A DNA stretch of 64,000 nucleotides, from the NCBI RefSeq assembly GCF_041381155.1, contig NC_091142.1:4405778-4469777 (forward strand), in the 5' to 3' direction. Both the position numbers and the translations under genes were made by a program. This stretch comes from Argopecten irradians. Its lineage: Eukaryota > Mollusca > Bivalvia > Pectinida > Pectinidae. This document shows, piece by piece, positions 48,501 to 60,500 of the stretch (position 1 is its first letter; every line of letters starts with the position of its first letter). Below the pieces are notes generated by a model that was not told where the DNA came from, made no database searches, and saw nothing but the letters and a program-made list of their open reading frames with translations.

Positions 48501-51500
48501 ATGTTTATGATTTTATTTTCCTAATGTGTATGGATGCTTAACGTGATAATACAACCAATTTGGGGTCCTTTAGGGGGGTTTTGAGTCTGTTAATTTGTCA
48601 TATTTCCATGTTTAAATAGTAAATACTTGAACATCAACTTCTGAATAGACGAGCTTTGTTGCTTTGTTTCAACAGCTCTTGTTGCAAAAGCAATCTGTTC
48701 AGTATTTTAAGCCTTCTAAGATTTTCAGCAAATCTTTTGTTTGAAATTCCATGTTTTACTAACAGAAAAAGCCATCCTCTTTTGACTAGCTGTTGATAGG
48801 TTGGGTCTACCGACCATTTCATACATAATTTCTCTTATTCTGATCACAGGACAAAGGAGACGCTAGCCAGTGGACACTTCATGAGTGTCATCAACATTCT
48901 CATGCAGCTTCGTAAAGTCTGTAACCACCCCAGCCTGTTTGATGAGCGTCCAATTGTGTCTCCATTCCAGACAGAAGGAATCACATTCCATACCTCTTCT
49001 GCTGTTGTACATATGTTGGACTATGATCCTTTCAAAGTAAGAGCAAGTAATTAAAACAAAACTATCCACTGTAAATTTTAGATTTTGGATAGTTATGTTA
49101 TGTTTTTCGGTAATATTCTTATAAAGGTAGCAGTAGTGTCTTTTGAGTTGATAGATAGGAGTATGATATACAGGTATTTCACTAGTCTCTGAGCTCAACA
49201 TTAATACAATCTGAGTCCCTTATATTTTACAACAAATATGAAAGTGTCGATATATAAGAGTCACTGAATACTGAAAAAATTTCTAACGTACACACCGAAC
49301 CTGAAGTATCGAGACATAGAGTCACCAAGTCACTTGGCTGTAGTATCTTAGGTGCTAATGTAACTCGGAAATAAAAGCAGCATTTTGCCCTGATCATTCT
49401 TCTCATGGAATGATCAGTTTCCTATTGTCTGGCTACATTTCACGATAGAAAAGATTGGAAATAAAGTCTTTGAATACTACTAACAACATGTTAATCTCAC
49501 ACAAGGAAAAGATTTCACAATGCTCTCTTTGAGACTTTGCAGGGGGAATTGTTCCTGCGCTGCCAATTTCTATTAGTGATAATCAATATAGGTTTTAAGT
49601 TTGCAGAAATCACATTAACTGTGAATATAGTGAAATTTAATCTTAATAATCTAAATTTCATTGTTACGCCTGGCCATGGGAGGGATATTGTGTTGCTCAA
49701 GTCCATCCTGTCCTGCCCTTCAATCCTTCTTTGATGTATGACAGCATGGCATTTATGTCTTGTAGACATTTCTAGTTGTCATAAACTAATCTATGCTCTT
49801 CATGGTTCTTTCTGAACAAGAATACTGACAAAGTTTCTAAGTACACAACAAACCTGAAAGTATCGAGACATAGAGTCACCAAGTCACTTGCCTGTAGTAT
49901 CTTAGGTGCTAATGTAACTCGGATATAAAAGCAGCATTTTGCCCTGATCATTCTTATGGAATGATCAGTTTCCTATTGGCTGGCTACATTTCATGTTCAA
50001 AAAGAGTATGATTTTGCGTTGAGAAAATTTTACAATTCTCTCTTGGATACTCATTACTCTTGCATTGCCAATTGTAATAAGATTCTCAGTTTCTATCTAG
50101 ATTCAATTTGTTCAGAAATCACATTAACTGTGGACATAGTGGAATTTTAACTTCGGCCATGAATGGGGAGGGATATTGTGTTATTCTAAGTCCATCCTTT
50201 CCTGTCCTTCCATCTCGCTTTCATATGAATGCATGGCATTTATGTCCCCAGACATTTCTAGTTTGTCATGAATAAATCTATGGTCTTCAGGATTCTCTCT
50301 GAACAAGAATGCTGACAAAGTTTCTAAGTACACAACAAAACATAAAAGTTTCGAGACATAGAGTCACCAAGTTACTTACCTGTAGTATCTTAGGTGCTAA
50401 TGTAACTCGGATATAAAAGCAGCAGTTTGCCCTGATCACTCTTCTTATAGAATGATCAGTTTCCTATTGGCTGGCTACATCTTCAAATGGTATGATCATC
50501 ACAATCATATATTTGCAGTCAATGTCTAAAACTGAAAACTCTTGGAGTTTGTACAGACAAACTGTTATTACACTCAAAGTGATATGGACTGCCGTGAAAA
50601 TACTAGTTGTCCGAGTACCCAAGTAAGGTATAATTTCTTAATTAAAGTGTAAAGTTTGATTTGGACTAACAAATTAATTTTCTTGGTTTAGGATATTGAC
50701 CTATTGAGGTATCCAGGATTAGCAGACATGGAACAAGATCTCCCCGCATTTGTGGCACATCGTGTGAAGCGTCTTCAAACATCACGCCAACTCATAGAGG
50801 AAATAGACGACCAACCTGATCCTCCACCTCGCCTTAAACCTGGAAAACTGAAACCTGTCAACTTCAGGAGCATCTCTCCTCTGGTAAGTATCCCTGTTTC
50901 GCAGTCAATAAGTTCTTGTTTACAACGAATTATTATTCAAAGTGGTTAGTTAGTTATTCATTCATACTGTCAATTTTTATCTATTTAAGTAAGTTGTTAG
51001 AAGATTGTTTTTTCACAATTTTCTTAATTATTTTTAATTAGCACTTCATTGTGCAAATTTGACATCACCAATTTACTAGTATGCCATTGTTGGTGCTTTT
51101 CTTTGAAAATGTTATGTTAAAATGAAAACAAAATGTAAAAGTTTCGAGACATAGAGTCACCAAGTTACTTGTCTGTAGTATCTTAGGTGCTAATGTAACT
51201 CGGATATAAAAGCAGCATTTTGCCCTGATCATTCTTCTTATGGAATGATCAGTTTCCTATTGGCTGGCTACATTCATTAAAAGAATTTCTGATGAATGTT
51301 ATGTATACTTAATTTTCTTTGATTGTAAGTGAATTTTCAATTTATAGTCGAGGAGTGTTTCACCACTGACAAACCAGACCTCTGCTACCAGTGGTACAGA
51401 AAAAGTCAAACCAGCGACTTCTGTCACCACATCCTCGGCTACCACTACAGCTGCTGTGGGCACCACCATTACCTCAACTACACCAACAACACTTACAGCT

Positions 51501-54500
51501 GCAGGTAAGCATACCCTTTCTTACGCTGGGTCTTCAGATGTGAAGGAGGAATTATCAACTCTGAGTAATATTAAAGTGCAGAATTGATTCTGAAGCTGTC
51601 ACAGATTTAACAGCATTTCAATATATCACTAAGATAAACAACCAATCGACTTCTTCACCTTTGTAGACCCCTTTGGGCTCTTCTAATTCAAGGGATGGAA
51701 TGGTCCGTTATATTTACTCAGGGGTTAATGGTAAAGAGATAAGCTGCATTCAATATATACATTTTAATAGTCTATCTGACATTTTGGAAACATTGCAACA
51801 TTTAAAGGCCCATTACCTTTCCAAAATGGCTTTTAATTTTTAAAATGGGAATGTAAAACGAGATCGATAATTTTGTAGAGTCGCAAAAGTTATTAACTCA
51901 TCTTTACTACTACACTCATCATCATCTTCAGAAAAATTTGATTAAAATAATAAAATGTTAATCTTCATAACGCAGGTCGTCTTATGTTTCCCGCCGTCGT
52001 CCTAAATACCGCACAGTAGTTGAATACTACTGCGCCAGACGACAAAACAGCAAAATGACTCTCCACTGTTATCATATATTTCGGAGAAAATCTTCCATAT
52101 GTTTGGTCTTGTTAGCTCATTTTAGGCCATGGATAGGCATTTTCTTTTGTTATTAATATTTTAAGAAACCTTTAAATTTTGCTTCGGAAAGGTAGTGGGC
52201 CTTTAATGAGACATGATAGCCCACGTTGTCTGCTGTGATACTGTGGATTGAGTAAGTCTCTTACATAAAATTCTGACGATAGTATCAGATGCAGTACACT
52301 GTGTTTAGACTAGAATCAGAAACAAAATATTATATGTAATTAACCAATTAATTGTGTTCTTATAAATATATTTCACACCTCAACTTCACTCGTCTATACT
52401 TTTCTATGGCTATCGTCTTAAGACTCAGTTATGAGTTGATGAGCCTCTCTTGGAATAAAGGTTTTAAAACTTTCCAAGAAATCTTAACAAAATCCTTTTC
52501 TTCCAGTAGTGCCAAGGACACAATCTACAGTGACCATGACAACTAGCAGTGTAACACAGCCACTATCGGTCACCTCTGTGTCCAGTGTTAGTGTGGCCAG
52601 CACACTGACCAGTACTGGTGTGACCACCCCACAGGCTAAGGTTGGACCAATCACCACAGCAACGGTCAGCCTTCCCTCCTCATCCGGTCAGGTGGCCACC
52701 TCTCAGCCAATCACAGTACAGATACAGCAGACGGATCAGGGAGCACGTCTTATGATACCAGCGGGCCAGCTGTCCCAATTACCTGGTGAGTTACAGTTTT
52801 TGTCCGGGACTTTTATATGAGAGTCTCTTGATACAGCTTGTCAACAATGGTCTGAATCCCCTTGGGATCTAGTTGAAAGACTAAAAAATTCATCAATAAA
52901 TTTCGAATGTAAATGAGATAATGAATGAATTCAGGTTGCTAAACTTTGCTGTTATCTTGTAGTTGTTATTAAAAAAAAGATGGTAAAATAACGTATCAAT
53001 CTGGTTTGGCTGGCCAAATAATAGAACCATAGTTGGCAAGGGTATAACCTAGATTGCTCCTTTGATGAATAAAAACATAGAAATTGACAATGATGTCATG
53101 AAAACATTGATTTTCTCTTTATATTTAAAGTGAATAGTCGGGCAAAGGAAGGCTAAAAGTTGGTAAAATGGTGTTGATATATCCAGTATAATTTCTTATG
53201 AAATAGGAAAATAAAACTTTCATCAAAATCACTCTGTATGCGAAGAAATTGATTTATATTGCAGGAATCCTAAAACGTCCTCCCGGCTGGCTATGTCCGT
53301 GTTGACATTCCCATGCAGCCTCGCTTTCAAAATTTATTTTTAAAACAGTGCTAAATGTACACAGGGCTTTTCCATAATTTCAATGGTCAACACTTGACAA
53401 TGTTAGCAAAACTTGACTGTCGTTTTGATATATAAGGGATATTGGAAGGAACATTTAGACTGGTTTCATTTTCTAACTATTCCCTTTAAATGACAAAGTC
53501 AGCAGTACAATACCGAGACATGAGTCACCAGGCCACTTGTCTGTAGTGTTGTTGGTGCTAATGTAACTCGGAGATAAACTGCAGCTCTATGCGCCGGTGC
53601 TCTTATGTAGAGTGGCTGGTCACCAAATTGCTGGCAACATTCTATATCATCCTAATAAAAAATCAGTAATTTAAACATTGCCTCTTCTTTAGAGATGATC
53701 CATTAAAAGTTTCACCTGAACCTTGATTTTATGGTTTTGTTGAAGAATTCCACACATAAGAATGATAGAAATGGGTCCAACCCTGAAAAAAAGTGGATCA
53801 GTAAGATATTAGATATGTCATGGCAGCACTGTAAACAGAGTTTCTTTGGATGCTACACAGAGAAATTCTTTTCAATATACTCTACTCATGAAAGTAGTTT
53901 TACAGTATCTGATAATCTTTTGGCACTTTTGAGACATTTGATCAGATTAAAACTGAACTAAATAGATTCAAGGTCTTCACCACTTCCGAGTGGATACAGA
54001 GCTGTAGTCATGTGCTGTATATTTGTGCTTCTGAATTACTTTACAAGACTATTACAAAGAGACTCAGCACAAATTTACTCCGGCCTCGCAAAATATAGAT
54101 GATAGAAGACATTCACAACACAATTGCAAATCCCAACATAAATATATCTTAAGGAATTCTTTTGATTTTAAGTTACCGAGACATGAGTCACCAGGCCACT
54201 TGTCTGTAGCGTCGTTGGTGCTAATGTAACTCGGAGATAAACTGCAGCTCTATGCGCCGGTGCTCTTATGTAGAGTGGCCGGTCACCAAATTGCTGGCTA
54301 CATTCTATAAAATCCCAATTAGAACTAAATAATTCAGACATGAGCTTATCTTTAGAGTTTATCAGAATTTCAATTTCATAGAAATGAATCAAGCCCTGGA
54401 CAAAAGTATAGTTCTTGGACTGAAATACTAATCAACTTTCTTTGGGACTACTAAATTTTGTGACTCCCATTTCAAGATAAGTTTGCGAGATAAACATTAG

Positions 54501-57500
54501 ATTCAAAAGTTGAATAGAAAATCCTATCAAGTTTGCGAGATAAACATTAGATTCAAAAGTTGAATTGAAAATCCTATCAATATATATGGTGTCAATATTC
54601 ACAGAGATAAACTTTTGATCTAATTTTGAAATTTACTGTATCTATTGTCACTTTTGACATTTGACCAGAAAATACTTGAACCACTTCCGTGTAGATATGT
54701 GTTGTACATTTGTACTTTTTATTTGTACATTGTAGAGTTCCACTATTACAAAGCAACTCAACACAAATTTACTCCAGTCTCATGAAACATAGAACACATT
54801 CACAACACATTGCCAATTTCAACATTTCGGTAATTGATGTTAAAGTTACTGAGACATGAGTCACCAGGCCACTTGTCTGTAGTGTCGTTGGTGCTAATGT
54901 AACTCGGAGATAAACTGCAGCTCTATGCGCCGGTGCTCTTATGTAGAATGGCTGGTCACCAAATTGCTGGCTACATGCAAATTCTTAAACAAATTACAGG
55001 TAAATTTCGGACAACTTTTTTCTTTTTTCAATTCGTATGTTTTATGTTTACAGCTGGCTTTATCCAGATTGTTCAGACGTCCATGGGGCAACAGATTATT
55101 GCTTCTTCAGTGGCAACAACTGCTCAGCAGCGAGTGGGCTCTCCTTCAATTACAACCACCAACAGTCGGGCAACTACCACCAGTAGTGCAATAGGTTGGT
55201 ACATATCAATTCTGTAGGGCTTTGTGATAACACAACTTTGTCATTCTGAACTTAATGAACGAAGATTATATTCTTAGTATGGAGGTATGTTGGCTGGAAA
55301 ATCAACCATCCTGCTCACAAGTGCAGTTTGGTCTTTGCAACCAGCCTAGATTACTACCAAACAATGTAAATTAAATTTACAGACTGTCTTATTGGTCTGT
55401 AAAGTTTTATTTGATTTTTGGTGACAAAATACAAAAATGATGTTATTTTGATAGCCAAATTAAAATTTCATTCTTTAGATATGCAGTTACATTTAGCTGT
55501 AATTTTCTGTAATAAAAAAAAATTTTGACATGCTCAAATTGTGAAGTTTTACCAAAGTTTATAGATTGAAAATGTTTTCATTGGAATCTATGTAAACTAT
55601 TAAATAGCTTTATATAACATCATAATTTAGTGTAAGGTTTTTGTCAGGATTAAAAAAAAAACGGGATAAAATGTGTTAATACCTTGAAACTAATTGAAAA
55701 AGGACATGAAAATCTCTTTCCCCAGTGAATGGTTTGCCAGCCATTACCACCATCGCTGGGTCTGCCGCCAGTACTACACTGACAACTGTAACATCCCAAG
55801 TCAAGCCGGCAATGTCTGTACAGCTCCCGCTGGCTTCTACTCAGGCTACACTCAAACCTGTCATGAAGGTCTCGCCAATGGTAACAGCCTCAACGTCCAC
55901 CACAAACGGTAAGGAGTCCTAATCAGAATGTATTTTGTAATCTCTAGAATTACCCTAAATGTAAACTTTATTTGTATGCTATCTCATAGACACCAAAACT
56001 TATGCTGTTCTCATTTGATAGTACAGTTACCAAAACAGAATCTGTGGTAGATTTGAATGAACTTTTCATAAATTTGTTGATAAAAGTTTATTAAATGGAT
56101 CCTTCATACTGTTCAAGAGATAACCCTTAGGTAACCATATGTTACAAAAATATACAAAGTGTTTCTCCGAGATGACTCCTGTATAACTACTTGCTTGATG
56201 TTTGAATACAATTAAAGTTTGTTCAAATAACACCGCTATTCAAACCAATTTTGTTGATGAATCTATAAAATTGTTTGTAGTGGTGAAAACTGGTGTGTCC
56301 ACCACAGCATCTAGTACGGATATCAAGACAACGACTGGTCATTCCACTCGCTCTGCTGTGAGGAAAGTCAAACAGCGAAACAAGTCGGAGCTCATACTTG
56401 TAAGTTTGTGTTTAATTTATTAGCTCACCTAGTCACAAAACCATTTGATGTTCAATACTTCTGAGTGACTGCAAATCTTCATGTTTATTAAAGTATGGTT
56501 TTATGACCGAAAATTGATGATATTGCTTGTTATTGATAGTAGCAGACTTGGAAAATAATACAGCTCGATGTAATCATAACACATACAGGACTCTTGGTCA
56601 TTTGCTAACATAGTAAAACAGTAGTTGCTAGGCAAATAAAATATTTGATAACCATGTTTTTCCTGTTCAGTTCTGTTTTACCAACATTTTAGTCTTATTT
56701 TATTTCTTTGAAAAGTTGTTTAATTGAAAAATGAAGAATTTGGTTCGTTGAAAAGTTGTTTAATTGAAAAATGAAGAATTTGGTTCGTTTATAATTCTCT
56801 GTTCGATTAACAGCCAGAATCATTAAAGAAAATGAATTTCTTAAAAATCAGATTATAATGTGTGGTCATAGCATTGTGGCTACAGGTTGTTTTGAGCATT
56901 TCTGATAAATCACAATTATTATTGTTCCAGGATTCTTTGTGTGATAGGAGAGATTGCCGACGCCAAGAAAAGTTGGAGTACATTGCTCGTATAAACAAAC
57001 TACATTGTGAGCGAAAGCCTGTGTATGGGCAGGACCTGCGTTGTACTGTGAATGTGATGAAGACCTGCGTTCGTGATAATACTTGGCCCTCGCTCGGCCA
57101 TATACATTGTACAAACATAAACTCATGGAGTAATCCACACCGTCCAGAGATCTTCTGGAATCAAACCAAAGTGCTTTCAAATCTGGTCCATACCCCTTTA
57201 CAATACCTGCAGGAACTAGAAGACATTTTATCTAGGTATGTCTCAATGAAAATTGGGCTTACTGCTGTGAATATCGACTCGCAGATAATAGTGTATTGAT
57301 CCATTAATGATCCATTTATGATATCAGTTTGGTGTTTTCCCACTGGTGTAGTTCATAAAAAAAAAGTTGAAATCTTTTGAATTGAATATTTTAAGTGTGA
57401 AACTAGAAAAGATGCCAAAAGGATTAGTTTAATAAATGCCTTTTGCAAAAGGTGAATCTTTTCTTATACATTTAATATTGTCACAAGAGGTTTAATTGGA

Positions 57501-60500
57501 ACCATTAATATTATATCTGAACAAATCAAACAATTTTTCTTTTAGTTTTCATTCAATGGTATTAAAAAAAAACTGATCATAAAAGCACCTTGCCAATGTA
57601 ACAAATCTGTTTGATTAAGAAGTACTGGTGTTTGTAGACAATTGATGATAATGGTTGTGTTCCTCCTCTGTATATCAGGTATGTGTTTGCTACACCACCT
57701 GTTGTCTCACCGTGCATCAAAATGCATGTGTCTCATCCTCGACCCTCTAATGTGATGAATGAGCAATGGCGGGACTTCATCCTCCACAAAGACGTGTCGC
57801 CCAAGGCGAGCTGTCTACACAAAATATCCACCAATAGGATGGTGCAGTTCCCAGAGCTTCGACTAATACAGTACGACTGTGGTAGGTGTTCAGTGGGTTA
57901 GAGGAGAGATGTGACGCTTGAAGATTTCACCATCAAAACATCTCATTCTTAATTCAACTTAAACAAATAGTAAATCTCTATTTAGAATAAATCTCTATTT
58001 AGAATAAATCTCTATTTAGAATAATATCTATAAATGACCATTGTTGTGATTTTAAGTTTCTTGTTTATTTTCATTTTTGTGAAAAACTGGACATCTGACT
58101 GATTAATATTATAACTTATGCTTGTTGTATCTTAGTACTCAAGGCACGTCTTTGCTATTTAAATCAGACACTTACAATTATATTTTTCATTACAGGTAAA
58201 CTTCAGACTTTGGATCTGCTTTTGAGGAGATTGAAATCCGGGGATCACCGTGTTCTAATATTTACACAAATGACAAAGATGTTGAACATTCTTGAATCTT
58301 TCCTTAGTTATCATGGGCATCGCTACCTCCGTTTGGATGGAACGACCCGTGTAGAACAGAGACAATTCCTCATGGACAGGTTTAACGCTGATAAGCGTAT
58401 TTTCTGTTTCATTTTATCCACACGTTCAGGTGGTATCGGTGTGAATCTGACAGGCGCTGACACTGTGATATTTTATGACAGCGACTGGAATCCAACAATG
58501 GATGCACAGGCTCAGGACCGATGTCATCGTATCGGACAAACTCGTGATGTCCACATCTACAGGTTAGTACACATAGCAAAAATAATTTGTTCTTCCTGAA
58601 TTCTGTGATTACTAAATTAGATATGCCATGAAATGGGGGAGCATATATATAGTGTTAACCATGTCTGTTGGACGCATCCTGTCAAGTCTTCCTTTCTGAA
58701 TGCATGGAAGCATTGACGTTTTAAATTCATTAATGGTTGCATACATGCATAGTTAGCTCTGTCAGCTGCTGAAGCAGAGTTTGACATTATGGCTGTAGAT
58801 ATCATCCATACTTCTGTGTGCAATATGGAATTAAACATCAGCCAAGAGCAATACCAACGTACGAACCATGCAATTGTTTCCATCATTGTATGGCCCCAAA
58901 AATTGGTTACAAATATTGTAAAAAATGAAGTATCCAAATATCTCTCTACAGCTTAAAAATAACTTCGAGTTACTTAAGACAGATAGAGCTTTTTAGAATA
59001 TTATCTATACACTACTTTGTTGTCACCTTTGATTAACAATTTTGAACTTAGTGAAGATCTAATGTACAGTAAAACATGGTTATAATGAACATCTGGGGAC
59101 TAGCAAAATGGATATGTTATAAGCATAGTTCATTATTCAAATAATGCATATATCTAACAGGAGCCTTGACAGGGAATTAAAAGCACTATGTTGCAAGCGT
59201 GTTCGTTGTAAACATGTTTTACTTTTAAAACATGTTTCTTTTATATAGAATGGATATGTTGATCGTGAAGATACTATAGGTATATTTAAAGCATCATTTC
59301 TAAAAACTTGGAACTTAGATCAAGATTCTTGGCTGTTGATCCACTGCACCACTGTATGTTGTTCAGTTCTACATTCAGCCATAAATTAACAACTGTGTAT
59401 ATGACTTAACAGTACCCAGTGTCTGTATGGTCTCGGTGCACAGGTAATACATACTGCATAAACCCCTTTAATTTCACAATAAACTTTCCCAGCTTTAGAA
59501 TTTAAATTAATATGATATATTATATCAAGGGGTGAGGTAGCTATTTATTGACCCCGGTAATTTCCTAATGATGCTTTTAGCCATTTACTTACTGTCACAT
59601 TCTCTCTTTTGTAGACTGATCAGTAAAAAGACTGTAGAAGAAAACATCCTGAAGAAGGCCAACCAGAAGCGTATGCTGGGCGATATGGCCATTGAAGGAG
59701 GCAACTTCACCACAGCCTTTTTCAAGGAGGTATGGAATTATTGCTTTAGTGTTGAAAATAATGTCCTTTAATGTTAATTCACTTTCTAAAGCAGTCAGTG
59801 TGGGTGGCCATCTTAGCTGATCAGTAATAGGCTGAATTTTGCCTATTCTTTTTTTCCATCAAGAAGAGATACCAAATGGTTTGATGCTGTGAATAAGATG
59901 ATAAATTTGCATTTGTCATCATTCTTTGTCATCAATACACCAGTACTTCTACAAATCCTGAAATGTTTCTAATCATTATTGTTTGATAGAACACCATCCA
60001 GGAGCTGTTTTCGGAGCCATCAGGGCTGGATTCCCTGGTGGAACAACCCAAAGTGATAGAGGTCAAGACAAAGCCACAGGTGGTGGATGTCAAGGACAGC
60101 AAAGCCCTCGGAGGTGGGGACGAGAAGCCAACACAGTCAGAGAAAAGCATTGTAGCTCAATTTGAGCAGGTATGAAGAACATTTATCAACTCCTGTTACA
60201 AATAAAATTTCGTGTTTTAATGCCAGATATTGCAATTGTCGACTCAAATTCTTCCAAATCAATTTTTCTTTCATATCATTTTACTCTTAATTTACATGTA
60301 ATAGTAATTGTACTAGTGAAATATGATCCCTAGTACTTGATTCTAGCAGTCACTGGATAGATCTGATGTCTTGTGAGATGGAATTAGATCGCCAAACTGC
60401 CCAAAATTTGTCAATCATCAGTGTAATCATTAAAAGAAAAAGAAAAATATGTAGTGAAACTTTTGATGTTGGATGATGGAAAGTATAGACATTTAAGCCA

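Larger units (their letters stand above)
45976..49036 (+). other. SNF2 ATPase lobe 1 exons 17-22
   Basis: Residues about 1001-1334. Motif Ia region [12 protein letters not shown]; Walker A/motif I DEMGLGKT; motif II split by an intron as DE|AQ (exon 19/20); motif [19 protein letters not shown]; then [20 protein letters not shown] and [14 protein letters not shown]. All catalytic residues are present, unlike vertebrate EP400, whose P-loop reads differently. The ATPase should be active. Confidence 0.92.
50692..57235 (+). other. Inter-lobe insertion exons 23-29
   Basis: Residues about 1335-1793. After the conserved [19 protein letters not shown] segment the sequence is Thr/Ser/Gln/Val-rich and poorly conserved (exons 24-28). 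Exon 29 returns to a conserved basic helix with [20 protein letters not shown] and PVYGQDL. A long insertion between the two ATPase lobes is the defining trait of the SWR1/INO80 class. Confidence 0.88.
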
